From an uncultured Eubacteriales bacterium (GTDB lineage: Bacteria > Bacillota_A > Clostridia > Oscillospirales > Oscillospiraceae), in NCBI GenBank assembly GCA_900319835.1, contig ONPY01000009.1:24780-88779 (forward strand): DNA of 64,000 nucleotides, read 5' to 3'. Position numbers and translations under genes: made by a program. Shown here piece by piece: positions 40,853-50,649 of the stretch. Below the pieces are notes generated by a model. It worked only from the letters and a program-made list of their open reading frames with translations. It was not told the DNA's origin and did not search any database. Every line of letters begins with the position of its first letter. Position 1 is the first letter of the stretch.

Positions 40853-40895
40853 TACTGTATATATACAATATATACAGTATATACGGATTTGTCAA
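40853..40895 (-). promoter_or_regulatory. GntR operon promoter with palindromic operator
   Basis: Read leftward: TTGACA (40895-40890), 17-nt spacer, TATATT (40872-40867). A perfect palindrome, TACTGTATATAT-ACA-ATATATACAGTA in two 12-bp arms (40853-40879), covers the -10. This is the expected site for YtrA-type self-repression. Confidence 0.8.
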
Positions 40896-40909
40896 GTGTT
40901 TTTTAGCCG

Positions 40910-40937
40910 TTGACAAATGCAAAAAATCTGGTATATT
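40910..40937 (+). promoter_or_regulatory. Promoter of the S-box/metK transcript
   Basis: TTGACA (40910-40915), 16-nt spacer, TATATT (40932-40937). The S-box aptamer begins about 19 nt downstream. Confidence 0.8.
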
Positions 40938-40955
40938 GTTCTCAACTGAATACAC

Positions 40956-41048
40956 CTTATCAAGAGTGGTGGAGGGAACGGCCCTGTGAAGCCCGGCAAC
41001 CTGCAGATGCAAGGTGCCAAATCCGGCGGTGAGACGAAAGATGAGGAA
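40956..41048 (+). ncRNA. SAM-I riboswitch (S-box)
   Basis: The conserved core is present in order: CTTATCAAGAG, GGTGGAGGGA, CGGCCCTGTGAAGCCCGGCA, CAAGGTGCCAAATCC and GAAAGATGAGG. P1 pairs CTTATC with GATGAG. It binds S-adenosylmethionine and, with the terminator just downstream, shuts off metK when SAM is plentiful. Confidence 0.95.
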
Positions 41049-41063
41049 GTTGCCCAGCTTTTT

Positions 41064-41093
41064 TGCGCACCCCGGTCCGGAGTGCGTTTTTTG
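41064..41093 (+). terminator. Riboswitch-controlled terminator
   Basis: GCGCACCCCGG and CCGGAGTGCG pair (one mismatch) and are followed by TTTTTTG. It is placed between the S-box and metK. Confidence 0.85.
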
Positions 41094-41132
41094 TTTGGTT
41101 GAACTTTTACTGAGTTACAGGAGGAATTTGAA

Positions 41133-42299
<1,167 letters not shown>

Positions 42300-42314
42300 C
42301 TTTTTTGTTTTTCA

Positions 42315-43382
42315 TCAGCGGTTTTTCTTTCTCTCTTCCAGAGAAAGCAGCACGATCTGCTCACACAGCTGCTCGTAGCTCATGCCCGCGACCCGGGCGG
42401 CCTTGGGGATGAGGGAGTTCGGCGTCATGCCCGGCAGGGTGTTGACCTCCAGGCACCAGGCGCGGCCCTCCTTGTCCAGGATGAAGTCCGAGCGGGAATA
42501 GACCGAGAGGCCCAGGGCCTCGTGGAAGCGGAGCGCCGCCTCCCCGATCTGCTTCTGCTCCTCCGGCGTGATGCGGGCCGGGCAGATCTCCTGCGCGCCC
42601 TCGGCGCCGCTCTGGTACTTGGCCACATAGTCAAAGCTGGTGCCCTCGGGCGGGACAATCTCGATGGCGCTGAGATACTGTCCGTCAAAGATGGGCTGGG
42701 TCAGCTCCCGGCCGACGATCTTCTCCTCCACGATCACGCGGCTGTGAAAGCGCGCCAGGTCGTGCAGAGCCGCCTCCAGCTCCTCCCGCGTGTCCGGCAG
42801 GGCCACGCCGATGGAGGAGCCGCCGTTGACCACCTTCACCGCGCAGGGCACCGGCAGCTCCTCAACGAGGCGCGGGATGTCGTCTTCGGTGTAGCTCAGC
42901 TCCTGCCAGGCGGGGGTGCGCACGCCGGCGCTTTCCATGATGCGCTTGGCCACCGCCTTGTCCATGGCCATGGCGCTCGGCAGCGGGCCGGAGCCCGTAT
43001 ACGGCACGCCCAGCAGATCCAGGGCAGCCTGGATCTTGCCGTCCTCACCGTCGGCCCCGTGCAGACCGAGGAACACGCAGTCGGCTTTTTGGCAGATCTC
43101 CAGGACATTTTTGCCGAGGTGGCTGGGGCCCTGCAGTTTGCGGGCGGCCTTCACCGCCTCCAGATCCGGGGCCTCCTTCTCGATGGCCACATGGCCGATA
43201 AAGCCGTCGGGGACGTCAAAGGCGGCCTCCAGGTCGCCGTCATAGTCCTCGAGTCCCATGTACATATCCACAAAGATGGCCTTGTGGCCCAAAGCGCGCA
43301 GCGCCTTGCAGACCGAGGTGCCGGTGACCAGGGCCACATGGCGCTCGGTGCTGATGCCGCCGCCCAGAACAACGATTTTCAT
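42315..43382 (-). CDS. ddl: D-alanine--D-alanine ligase
   Basis: A 355-residue ATP-grasp ligase that makes D-Ala-D-Ala for peptidoglycan. The motifs are [17 protein letters not shown] (N-terminal), [47 protein letters not shown], and C-terminal [21 protein letters not shown] at 43382 has GGAGG 9 nt upstream. An extension of seven codons does not. It lies 21 bp behind alr, forming a D-Ala supply operon. The stop is only about 30 bp from the end of the conserved metK region on the other strand. Confidence 0.95.
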   Translation of the reverse strand: MKIVVLGGGISTERHVALVTGTSVCKALRALGHKAIFVDMYMGLEDYDGDLEAAFDVPDGFIGHVAIEKEAPDLEAVKAARKLQGPSHLGKNVLEICQKADCVFLGLHGADGEDGKIQAALDLLGVPYTGSGPLPSAMAMDKAVAKRIMESAGVRTPAWQELSYTEDDIPRLVEELPVPCAVKVVNGGSSIGVALPDTREELEAALHDLARFHSRVIVEEKIVGRELTQPIFDGQYLSAIEIVPPEGTSFDYVAKYQSGAEGAQEICPARITPEEQKQIGEAALRFHEALGLSVYSRSDFILDKEGRAWCLEVNTLPGMTPNSLIPKAARVAGMSYEQLCEQIVLLSLEERKKNR

Positions 43383-43403
43383 ATCCGCTTTCCTCCGCTG
43401 CAA

Positions 43404-44537
43404 TCAGAAATTTTTATAAACGCGGGGCACCCGCTTCGACAGGGCGCACAGCAGCTCATAGGAGATGGTGCCCGCCGCGGCGGCCAGGGTCTCCACGCCG
43501 GCTTTGGCCCCGAAGATCTCCACCTCGTCCCCCACAGAGACCTCGGGCAGGTCCGTCAGGTCGATCATGCACATGTCCATGCAGATGCTGCCGCGCTGGG
43601 GCGCAAAGCCGCTGCCGGCGGCAAAGGCGCACTTGTTGGAGCAGAGCCGGGGCAGGCCGTCGGCATAGCCCACGCCCACCACGCCCATGCGGGTGGTGCG
43701 CGCCGTGGTAAAGCGCCGGCCATAGCTGACGTCGGTCCCGGCGGGGTAGTGCTTGATGGTGGTGACTCTCGTCATAAAGCGCATGCAGGGCTTGAGATTC
43801 AGGCGGCCCGCCTCGTCGCCGTAGCCGTAGAGCAGCAAGCCGGGGCGCACCATGTCCAGAGCCATCTCCGGGTACTTGGCCACAGCGCCGGAGTTTGCGC
43901 AGTGGCGGATCTCGAACTTCACGCCGCCCTTGGCCTCCACCTCGTCGAGCACCTCGCAGAAGAGCCGAAACTGCTCGCGGGTATAGGCCTCGTTGTCCGC
44001 GCCCGGCTCGTCGGAGACGGCAAAGTGCGTAAAGGCGCCCTCGGGGATCAGCCCCGGCATGCGGCAGGCCTTGATGATGTTCTCCACGCCGCCGTCAAAG
44101 CGCTCGTCCCGGCAGAGGACGCCCAGGCGGGACATGCCGGTGTCCAGCGCGATGTGGACCCTGAGCGGCTTGCCCAGACGCACAGCCTCGGCAGAGAACT
44201 CCTCCGCCTTGGCAAGGCAGGTGATGGTCTGGGTGATGTTGTTTTCAATGAGCATGCGGGTGTACTCGCAGGGCGTGTGGCCCAGGATCAGGATGGGCAG
44301 GGTGATGCCCCCGTCGCGCAGCTCCATCGCCTCGTCCAGACAGGAGACGGCCAGGTAGTCCGCCCCGCAGTCGGCCAGGGTGCGGGAGACCTCCAGCGCC
44401 CCGTGGCCGTAGGCGTTGGCCTTGACCACGCCCAGGAATTTGCAGCCGGCCGGGATGGCCGCGCGGATGGCCGCGTAGTTGTGCCGGATGTTGTTGAGAC
44501 TGACCTCCGCCCAGGTGCGTTTGTCCAGTTCGCCCAT
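43404..44537 (-). CDS. alr: Alanine racemase
   Basis: A 377-residue PLP enzyme: Lys in [40 protein letters not shown], the second catalytic Tyr region [13 protein letters not shown] and [15 protein letters not shown]. It converts L-Ala to D-Ala for the adjacent ligase. ATG at 44537 has GAGGG 7 nt upstream. The frame remains open for 62 more codons into a repeat, which is not credible. Confidence 0.96.
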   Translation of the reverse strand: MGELDKRTWAEVSLNNIRHNYAAIRAAIPAGCKFLGVVKANAYGHGALEVSRTLADCGADYLAVSCLDEAMELRDGGITLPILILGHTPCEYTRMLIENNITQTITCLAKAEEFSAEAVRLGKPLRVHIALDTGMSRLGVLCRDERFDGGVENIIKACRMPGLIPEGAFTHFAVSDEPGADNEAYTREQFRLFCEVLDEVEAKGGVKFEIRHCANSGAVAKYPEMALDMVRPGLLLYGYGDEAGRLNLKPCMRFMTRVTTIKHYPAGTDVSYGRRFTTARTTRMGVVGVGYADGLPRLCSNKCAFAAGSGFAPQRGSICMDMCMIDLTDLPEVSVGDEVEIFGAKAGVETLAAAAGTISYELLCALSKRVPRVYKNF

Positions 44538-44681
44538 TGCAATTCCCTCTTTCCAATAGCCGAAATTAAAGATTACTATAGCATATGCCGCAGAAATACG
44601 CAACGTTTTTGCGGAGGAAAAAGCCGGCGCTTTCGCGCCGGCCTCAATGTGCAGACAAAGTGAATCGGTCAGATCTGTTGT

Positions 44682-44773
44682 GTCATCCTGAGCGCAGGCG
44701 AAGGATCTCAAGCGCTGAAACATCGTACGCTTGAGATCTTTCGGCTCGCCCTTCGGGCTCGCTCAAGATGACA
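44682..44773. repeat. Dispersed palindromic repeat, family A, copy 3
   Basis: It starts GTCATCCTGAGCGCAGGCGA and ends CTCGCTCAAGATGACA, with internal AAGGATCTCAAGCG and CTTGAGATCTTTCGG as inverted arms. It lies between alr and the UlaG-like gene. Confidence 0.75.
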
Positions 44774-44820
44774 CGATTTCAGACTTGTATGCAGCCGGTC
44801 TCGGGTTGTTTGACAGTGGC

Positions 44821-45453
44821 TCAGTCGATCTTCAGCACGACCTCGATGTCCCGGTCGAGGTGGCGGACGAAGGCCGCCGCGTCGTCCAGCGAGCCCACGA
44901 TGCAGCCGTAGTGCGTGGGGATGACGGTGTGCGGATGCATGGCGTTGACAAAGGCCGCGGCCTCCTCGGCATTCATGGTGTAGGTGCCGCCGATGGGGAC
45001 CAGGGCAATGTCGCACTCTACGGCCTCCCCCTCGGGGATGCGGTCGGTGTCGCCGGCGATGTAGATGTGGTTCGGGCCCATCTCCAGCAGGTAGCCCAGC
45101 CAGCCGTTCTCCTTGGGGTGATTGGGCTTGTTGGTGTTGTAGGCGGGCACGCCCTCGATCTCCACGCCGCAGAGGCACAGCGTCTCCTCCGCCTCCACGG
45201 TGCCGAGCTTGTGGGGGTGGATCCCCTCGTCCAGCACTTTCTGACGCATGGAGCCAGGGCAGACATACATGGTGTCCTCCTTGGCCAGCTTCCTGAAATC
45301 CTCCGGGGAGAAGTGGTCGTAATGCGGGTGGGTGAAGAGGATGAGGTCGGCGTCATGCGGCTCCTGCGTGATGCGGAAGGGGTCGATGTAGACGATGCTC
45401 TTGCCCGCGATGCGGATGGAGCTGTGGGCGTTGACGGTGATGTTGTCCAGCAT
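44821..45453 (-). CDS. UlaG-like metallo-beta-lactamase fold hydrolase
   Basis: A 210-residue MBL-fold protein: HSSIRI, the metal motif THPHYDHFSPEDF (HxHxDH), YIAGDTDRIPE (Asp ligand) and PTHYGCIVG (last His). It is of the short UlaG/YtkL group of metal-dependent hydrolases; the substrate is unknown. The ATG has GGAG 9 nt before it. It is downstream of tdk-udk, separated by a short repeat. Confidence 0.9.
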   Translation of the reverse strand: MLDNITVNAHSSIRIAGKSIVYIDPFRITQEPHDADLILFTHPHYDHFSPEDFRKLAKEDTMYVCPGSMRQKVLDEGIHPHKLGTVEAEETLCLCGVEIEGVPAYNTNKPNHPKENGWLGYLLEMGPNHIYIAGDTDRIPEGEAVECDIALVPIGGTYTMNAEEAAAFVNAMHPHTVIPTHYGCIVGSLDDAAAFVRHLDRDIEVVLKID

Positions 45454-45500
45454 TTCATTTGCTCCTTTCTGTTCGGTGAAGGACGGTTGCCGGAAACCAC

Positions 45501-45539
45501 GTCATTGCGAGCCAGTGCGCACACTGGCGCGGCAATCCG
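45501..45539. repeat. Dispersed repeat, family B, short form, overlapping the end of tdk
   Basis: GTCATTGCGAGCCAGTGCGC followed by ACACTGGCGCGGCAATCCG. The arms ATTGCGAGCCAGTG and CACTGGCGCGGCAAT pair with small bulges. It resembles the outer arms of the longer element at 3682-3848. The last dozen codons and the stop of tdk lie in it. Confidence 0.75.
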
Positions 45540-46122
45540 TTTCTCCCCGGTTCTGCTGCTTGATCCTTTCCTTCCAGCATTTGTGGCACATGGCCACATA
45601 GCGGTCGTTGCCGCCCAGGAGCACCTGGCTGCCCTCGGTGGTGATGCGGCCGGCTTCGTCGATGCGGGCGTTGACCGTGGCCTTGCGGCCGCAGGCGCAG
45701 ACGGTCTTGATCTCCGTGAGGGAGTCGGCCAGCTCCATCAGCCGCTGGGCGCCCGGGAAGAAGTGGGTCAGAAAGTCCGTCCGAAGGCCGAAGCACAAAA
45801 CCGGCAGATCGTCCTCATCCACGAGCGTGCGGAGCTGGTCGATCTGCGCCGGGGTGAAAAACTGCGCCTCGTCGGCGATGATGACGTCGTGCTTTCCCGC
45901 TTTGCGGTACGCGGCGATGATGTCGTCCTCGGGGGTGATGATCTGCGCCGTGGCGGAAAGGCCGATCCGGCTTTTGACGATGTCCGCCCCGTCGCGGGTG
46001 TCGATGCTGGGCTTGATGAGCCAGACGGTCATGCCCAGCTCCTCATAGTTGAATTTGGTGATCAGCGCCTGGGCGGACTTGGACGAGCCCATCACGCCGT
46101 ATTTGAAATAGAGCTTAGCCAT
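45502..46122 (-). CDS. tdk: Thymidine kinase with repeat-derived C-terminus
   Basis: A 206-residue type II thymidine kinase: P-loop GVMGSSKSA (Gly/Ser variant), VIIADEAQFFTPAQIDQL, and the zinc lasso CACGRKA...CHKCW. It phosphorylates thymidine in the salvage pathway. The normal fold ends near ERIKQQ. The last residues (TDCRASVRTGSQ) and the TGA are encoded by a family B repeat, showing that the repeat landed at the gene's 3' end without destroying it. It overlaps udk by 8 nt. Confidence 0.93.
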   Translation of the reverse strand: MAKLYFKYGVMGSSKSAQALITKFNYEELGMTVWLIKPSIDTRDGADIVKSRIGLSATAQIITPEDDIIAAYRKAGKHDVIIADEAQFFTPAQIDQLRTLVDEDDLPVLCFGLRTDFLTHFFPGAQRLMELADSLTEIKTVCACGRKATVNARIDEAGRITTEGSQVLLGGNDRYVAMCHKCWKERIKQQNRGETDCRASVRTGSQ

Positions 46123-46747
46123 TGGCGGTCTTCCCCTCCAGATGCGCTCTCACGCGCTCCATGACCATCTCCAGCGCCACGCGGTTGTGGCCGCCCTGGG
46201 GCACGATGATGTCCGCATTGCGCTTGCTCGGCTCCACAAACTGCTCGTGCATGGGCTTGACGGTTGCCAGATACTGGTTGATGACGCTGTCGAGACTCCG
46301 GCCGCGATCCCGTACATCCCGCACGATGCGGCGCAGGATGCGCACGTCCGCGTCCGCGTCCACATAAATCTTGATGTCCATCTGGTCGCAGAGCTCCCTG
46401 TTTTCGAAAATCAGGATGCCCTCGGCAATGATGACACGGGCGGGCTTGATGATGATGGTGTCTTTGGAGCGGTCGTGCACGGTATAGTCGTAGACCGGGC
46501 AGACGACGCTGTGCCCCTGGCGCAGCTGCTTGAGATGCTCGATGAGCATGTCGGTGTCAAAGGCGTTGGGGTGGTCGTAGTTGAGCTTGGCCCGCTCCTC
46601 GTAGGGCATGTTGTGGTGGGCCTTGTAATAGTTGTCGTGGTTGATGACGGAGACGTCCGGCCCGAAATTCTCACAGAGTTTGCGGGTGATGGTGGTCTTG
46701 CCGCTGCCGGTGCCGCCGGCAATGCCGATAACCAGAACCTGATCCAT
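46115..46747 (-). CDS. udk: Uridine kinase
   Basis: A 210-residue pyrimidine salvage kinase: P-loop GIAGGTGSGKTTITRKL, NHDNYYKAH, NYDHPNAFDTDMLIEHL, YDYTVHDRS, EGILIFENRELCDQMDIKIY and RRIVRDVRDRGR. It phosphorylates uridine and cytidine. GGAGG lies 7 nt before the ATG. It forms a two-gene salvage operon with tdk and lies divergent to deoD. Confidence 0.96.
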   Translation of the reverse strand: MDQVLVIGIAGGTGSGKTTITRKLCENFGPDVSVINHDNYYKAHHNMPYEERAKLNYDHPNAFDTDMLIEHLKQLRQGHSVVCPVYDYTVHDRSKDTIIIKPARVIIAEGILIFENRELCDQMDIKIYVDADADVRILRRIVRDVRDRGRSLDSVINQYLATVKPMHEQFVEPSKRNADIIVPQGGHNRVALEMVMERVRAHLEGKTANG

Positions 46748-47161
46748 AACTGGCCTCCTGTTTTCTCTGTATTCGTCTTATCTTAGCATATCCCGCCCGC
46801 AGTTGCAATTTGACTTTTTGAGAATCTGCTATATAATTTGTACGAAGGCTTAGTGGATTCGAACCCCTACCGGTTTCTGCAGGCATATTTGGGCTGAATC
46901 TTCGTTGTAGCCCTTGGAAATACGAAAGTATTCCCCGCGGTCTACGCCTTGCCTCAGCGCAAATCTGCTCTGCAGAAACTGCGCAGCACCTGTGAGCTGG
47001 CAATTTTCGAGCGATTTTTGCGTCCAACGAACGCCGCTGGGCTGACGCCCAGCAAGTGAGGCGGGCCAAAAAGCGCCGAAAAGGGGCGCTCACAGGCGGC
47101 AGGTGTTCGTATCCACTAAGCCAAGGCCATTCCATTCTGAATTTAAAAAGGAGGCATTTTC
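46748..47161. other. Divergent region between udk and deoD
   Basis: It contains a possible udk promoter zone (46780-46846, AT-rich; CTATATAATTTG near 46830 could be a rightward -10) and the 276-bp multi-hairpin element 46847-47122. The deoD ribosome binding site (AAAAAGGAGG) precedes 47162. The long open frame on the minus strand over it is the repeat. Confidence 0.6.
46847..47122. repeat. 276-bp element with terminal inverted repeats and internal hairpins
   Basis: The ends are GGCTTAGTGGATTCGAAC and GTTCGTATCCACTAAGCC (inverted, one mismatch). Inside: TTTCTGCAG with CTGCAGAAA, GGGCT/AGCCC, AATAC-GAAA-GTATT, GCTGGGC-TGAC-GCCCAGC and AGCGCC/GGGGCGCT. On the minus strand the 3' end contains GGTTCGAATCC, like a tRNA T-arm, but no tRNA fits. 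It has the form of a MITE or of a structured RNA. Confidence 0.7.
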
Positions 47162-47875
47162 ATGACCCCTCATAACAACGCCAGGCCCGGTGATTTCGCC
47201 AAAACCGTTCTCATGCCCGGCGATCCTCTGCGCGCCAAGTATATCGCGGAGACGTTTCTCAAGGACGCGAAGCTCGTCAACAACGTGCGCGGCGTCCAGG
47301 GCCACACCGGCACCTGGAAGGGCGTGCCTGTCAGCGTGATGGCCTCCGGCATGGGCATGCCCGCCATCGGCATCTACAGCTGGGAGCTGTACAAGGTCTA
47401 CGACGTGGACAACATCATCCGCGTGGGCTCCGCCGGCGCGGTGCAGGACAACGTCAACGTCATGGACATCGTCATCGCCCAGGGCGCCAGCACCAATTCC
47501 GGCTACGCGAAAAACTTCGGCTTCCCCGGCACCTGGGCCCCCATCGCGGACTACGAGCTGATGCAGCACGCCGTCGAGGCGGCGAAGGAGCACGGCGCCA
47601 GACTCCACGTGGGCAACATCTTCTCCTCCGACAACTTCTACTACCCCGAGGGCTACACCGGCAGCGACGCCGTGCGGAAGATGGGCGTGCTCGCCGTGGA
47701 GATGGAGGCCGCCGCCCTCTACGCCAACGCCGCCTACCTCGGCAAAAAGGCCCTGTGCATCTGCACCATCTCCGACCATCTCTATAAGGAAGAGGCCCTC
47801 TCCGCCGATGAGCGCCAGACCTCTTTCAACCAGATGATCGAGATCGCCCTGGACACCGCCGTGAAGATGGCGTAA
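47162..47875 (+). CDS. deoD: Purine-nucleoside phosphorylase (DeoD type)
   Basis: A 237-residue hexameric-type PNP: VLMPGDPLRAKYIAETFL, GMGMPAIGIYSWELY, IIRVGSAGAVQ, VEMEAAALYANAA and CTISDHLYKEE. It phosphorolyses purine (deoxy)nucleosides to base plus (deoxy)ribose-1-phosphate. AAAAAGGAGG lies 6 nt before the ATG. It is followed by the BMP nucleoside-type uptake genes, giving a salvage theme with udk-tdk. Confidence 0.96.
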   Translation: MTPHNNARPGDFAKTVLMPGDPLRAKYIAETFLKDAKLVNNVRGVQGHTGTWKGVPVSVMASGMGMPAIGIYSWELYKVYDVDNIIRVGSAGAVQDNVNVMDIVIAQGASTNSGYAKNFGFPGTWAPIADYELMQHAVEAAKEHGARLHVGNIFSSDNFYYPEGYTGSDAVRKMGVLAVEMEAAALYANAAYLGKKALCICTISDHLYKEEALSADERQTSFNQMIEIALDTAVKMA

Positions 47876-47948
47876 TAAGCGCCGGGCGCCGTTTATAAAA
47901 ATTTCCAGTTTTCTCCGGAAAAAGTCGCCGTTTTGTTCAAGTTTGCGC

Positions 47949-47978
47949 TTGATTTGCCTGCGGTGGACATGCTATAAT
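47949..47978 (+). promoter_or_regulatory. Promoter of the BMP lipoprotein gene
   Basis: TTGATT (47949-47954), 18-nt spacer, TATAAT (47973-47978), about 60 nt before the start codon. Confidence 0.65.
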
Positions 47979-48037
47979 TTTCCCGTGTGATGAGCACATC
48001 CCCTTTTGTCCAAAAATATTTTTATGGAGGAAACACA

Positions 48038-49057
48038 ATGAAAAAGATTCTCGCACTCGTTCTCGCACTGTGCATGATCTTCGCGCTGGCCGCCTGCGGC
48101 TCCAAGCCCGCTGCCGCCCCCGCCGCTGCCGCCAAGGTCAAGATCGGTATGGTTACCGACGTCGGCGGTGTCAACGACAAGTCCTTCAACCAGACTTCCT
48201 GGGAAGGCCTGCAGGCCCTGGCCGCTGAGGACAGCTCCTTCGAGGTCAACTACCTGGAGTCCAAGACCGACGCTGACTACCAGACCAACATCAACACCTT
48301 CATCGACGAGGGCTACGACCTTGTCATCTGCGTGGGCTACATGCTGGCTGACGCCACCCGCGCCGCCGCTGAGGCCAACCCCGACCAGAAGTTCGCCATC
48401 ATCGACGACTCCTCCTGCGCCGATCTGCCCAACGTGGCTTGCCTGATGTTCGCCCAGGAGCAGGCCTCCTACCTGGTCGGCCTGGTCGCCGGCTCCGTCA
48501 CCGAGAGCAAGACCGTCGGCTATGTCCAGGGCATGGTCTCCGACTCCATGAACCTCTTCGGCATCGGCTATATCACCGGCGTGCTTGAGGCTTGCCCCGA
48601 CGCCACCGTTCTCCAGTACAACGCCAACAACTTTGGTGATTCCGCCGGCGGCTCCACCGCTGCCAAGGACATGATCACCAAGGGCGCCGACGTCATCTAC
48701 CACGCTGCCGGCGGTACCGGCATGGGCGTCATCGAGGCCTGCAACGAGGAAGGCATCTGGGCCATCGGCGTTGACACCGACCAGAGCATCCTGGCTCCCG
48801 ACCACGTGATCACCTCCGCCATGAAGCGCGTCGATGTTGCTTCCCAGGACATCTCCAAGGCCGTGAAGGACGGCAGCTACACCGCTGGCGTTCACACCTA
48901 CGACCTGTCCAACGGCGGCGTTGACCTGGCTCCCACCCGCGACCACATCCCCGCTGACGTCCTCGAGAAGGTCGAGGCCGCCAAGAAGGCCATCATCGCC
49001 GGTGAGAAGACCGTTCCCACCACCACCGCTGAGTGCCCCGCCTTCACCCTCGGTTAA
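48038..49057 (+). CDS. BMP-family substrate-binding lipoprotein
   Basis: A 339-residue lipoprotein: lipobox LAAC (Cys at about 19), then the PnrA/Med fold with VTDVGGVNDKSFNQTSWEGL, VGYMLADATRAAAEANPDQK, FAQEQASYLVGLVAG and VIYHAAGGTGMGVIEAC...IGVDTDQS. BMP proteins bind purine nucleosides or related ligands for ABC importers. GGAGG lies 7 nt before the ATG. Its codons are strongly biased, suggesting high expression. A strong terminator follows, before the remaining transporter genes. Confidence 0.93.
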   Translation: MKKILALVLALCMIFALAACGSKPAAAPAAAAKVKIGMVTDVGGVNDKSFNQTSWEGLQALAAEDSSFEVNYLESKTDADYQTNINTFIDEGYDLVICVGYMLADATRAAAEANPDQKFAIIDDSSCADLPNVACLMFAQEQASYLVGLVAGSVTESKTVGYVQGMVSDSMNLFGIGYITGVLEACPDATVLQYNANNFGDSAGGSTAAKDMITKGADVIYHAAGGTGMGVIEACNEEGIWAIGVDTDQSILAPDHVITSAMKRVDVASQDISKAVKDGSYTAGVHTYDLSNGGVDLAPTRDHIPADVLEKVEAAKKAIIAGEKTVPTTTAECPAFTLG

Positions 49058-49074
49058 TGCTCCAAGCATTCCCC

Positions 49075-49106
49075 GGACGCGGCTCATAGAGCCGCGTCCT
49101 TTTTTT
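49075..49106 (+). terminator. Terminator after the BMP lipoprotein gene
   Basis: GGACGCGGCTC and GAGCCGCGTCC form a perfect 11-bp stem with loop ATA, then seven T. It probably lets the binding protein be made in excess over the transporter. Confidence 0.9.
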
Positions 49107-49225
49107 GTCATATTTACCATTTTTCACCCCTGTGTTTTTTCGCGGATGGGCGCAAGAAATGGTAGAAAAAGCGCGAGTCATATGCTACAATAAAGTATCC
49201 ATCTATTCTTTACAGGAGTATGACT

Positions 49226-50413
49226 ATGGTTGACTTTTATCAGATCCGCAGCCCTCTGTCCCAGATCACAGAGGAGCGCATGCACCGTTTCATCCGCGCC
49301 CTGTCCGACGCCCTGGGCGAGCCGCTGGAGAAGGTTTCGCTGGAGCAGTACCTCTCGGACGACTTTGCCCTGCTCTACGTTGCCTCCGGCGGCAGCGAGG
49401 GCTATTTTCTGGAGGTCTTTGAGCAGCTCAAGGCCCGCCACTGCTATATCCTCACGAGCGGCGAGAGCAACTCCCTGGCCGCCTCCATGGAGATCCTCAG
49501 CTTTCTCAACAAGCACGGCGGCAGCGGCGAGATCCTCCACGGCGACATCGACCAGGTGGCCTGCCAGATTCGCGCCCTGCGCAACGCCCACCGCGCCAAG
49601 GCCCTGCTGAAAGGCAAGAAGCTCGGCTGCATCGGCGCGCCCTCCGACTGGCTGATCGCCAGCAGCTATGACCCCGCGTCCATGATGGACAAGCTCGGGA
49701 TGGGCTTTGTCTCCATCCCCATGGAGGAGCTGCTGGAGGAGATCGCAAAGGAGCGTTATCCCGAAAACGAGTACACCGCGGCGTTCAAGGCCCAGGCTTT
49801 TGACAAAGAGGAGATCGAAAAGGCCCTGTACGTCTACGGCGCCTTCCAGCGTCTGGTGGACAAGTACCAGCTCTGCGGCGTGAGCGTGAGATGCTTTGAC
49901 CTGCTGGACACCGTTCACACCACCGGCTGTCTCGGTCTCTCTATCCTCAACTCCATGGGCATCTGCGGCGGCTGCGAGGGCGACGTGCCCGCGCTGCTGT
50001 CCATGGCGGTGCTGGGCGCCGTCACGGGCGAACCCATGTTCCTCTGCAACCCCAGCCGCTTTGACACCAAGAACGGCTACGCGGTCTTTGCCCACTGCAC
50101 CATTCCCGTCACCATGCTCAGAGAATACACGCTCAACACCCACTTTGAGTCCGGCATCGGCGCGGCGGTCCAGGGCAAGCTGCCCGAGGGCGACTGCACC
50201 ATTTTCAAGTGCGAGGGCGACCTGTCCCGCTTCCACGCCCAGGAGGGCGAGATCGTGGACGTGCCCTGGAGCGACATGCTCTGCCGCACCCAGGTCAAGG
50301 TCAAGCTGGACGACTTCTCCTGCTTCCTCACCAAGCCCATCAACAACCACCACATTCTCGTCCGCGGCAAGCACGCGGCGGAGATGGAGGCCTTCTTCCG
50401 GATTCTGGGATAA
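49226..50413 (+). CDS. Fucose/arabinose isomerase-like protein
   Basis: A 395-residue protein resembling the L-fucose isomerase superfamily in its C-terminal half: GLSILNSMGICGGCEGDVPA (the Cys-Glu-Gly-Asp segment), LGAVTGEPMFLCNPS and YAVFAHCTIP, with an N-terminal Rossmann-like part (YILTSGESNSLAASMEIL). Family members interconvert aldoses and ketoses with Mn2+. This one is shorter than classical FucI (about 590), so activity and substrate are open. ATG at 49226 was chosen over 49220 because AGGAG (49214-49218) is 7 nt away. It lies between the BMP gene and its ABC subunits, suggesting processing of the imported nucleoside sugar. Confidence 0.65.
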   Translation: MVDFYQIRSPLSQITEERMHRFIRALSDALGEPLEKVSLEQYLSDDFALLYVASGGSEGYFLEVFEQLKARHCYILTSGESNSLAASMEILSFLNKHGGSGEILHGDIDQVACQIRALRNAHRAKALLKGKKLGCIGAPSDWLIASSYDPASMMDKLGMGFVSIPMEELLEEIAKERYPENEYTAAFKAQAFDKEEIEKALYVYGAFQRLVDKYQLCGVSVRCFDLLDTVHTTGCLGLSILNSMGICGGCEGDVPALLSMAVLGAVTGEPMFLCNPSRFDTKNGYAVFAHCTIPVTMLREYTLNTHFESGIGAAVQGKLPEGDCTIFKCEGDLSRFHAQEGEIVDVPWSDMLCRTQVKVKLDDFSCFLTKPINNHHILVRGKHAAEMEAFFRILG

Positions 50414-50649
50414 GGGGAGGCCCGCCTTGCCGCATTGCCTTTTGCCGGCCTGCTTCGCGACGGCCCGCGAAAGGCGAGGCTGCGGAGATCCCACGCCGCC
50501 TTCTTCTGCCACTGGCAGCGGCGGCATGCAATCCCCTCAGTCAGCCTGCGGCTGACAGCTCCCCTCCCTAAAGGACCGGGCGCTTCGCGCCGTCGTAGGC
50601 AGAGGAGCCAACAAGGTACTTATTTATTTCAACATAGGGGGCGGTCAAT
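50414..50649. repeat. Spacer with dispersed repeat, family C
   Basis: 50528-50616 contains CCCCTCAGTCAGCCTGCGGC, TGACAGCTCCCCTCCCTAAA and a hairpin GGGCGCTTCGCGCC, closing with GGCAGAGGAGCC. This is the CAGTCAGCC/GGCTGAC...CTCCCC...GGAGCC style of dispersed repeat seen in many Firmicutes. No gene; the ribosome binding site of the next gene (AGGGGG) is at 50635-50641. Confidence 0.55.

Noticed and set aside
42300..44663. Continuation of metK as a 1176-residue fusion protein
   Set aside because: Codons after about 42284 are antisense to ddl and alr and encode low-complexity sequence. Better explained by a lost stop codon.
46858..46870. tRNA-like GGATTCGAAC motif
   Set aside because: The surrounding sequence forms long inverted repeats with no D-arm, anticodon arm or CCA-compatible acceptor, so it is not a tRNA gene.
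46671..47135. 154-codon minus-strand frame upstream of udk
   Set aside because: It is the translation of the 276-bp repeat element read into the start of udk, with no ribosome binding site at its start.
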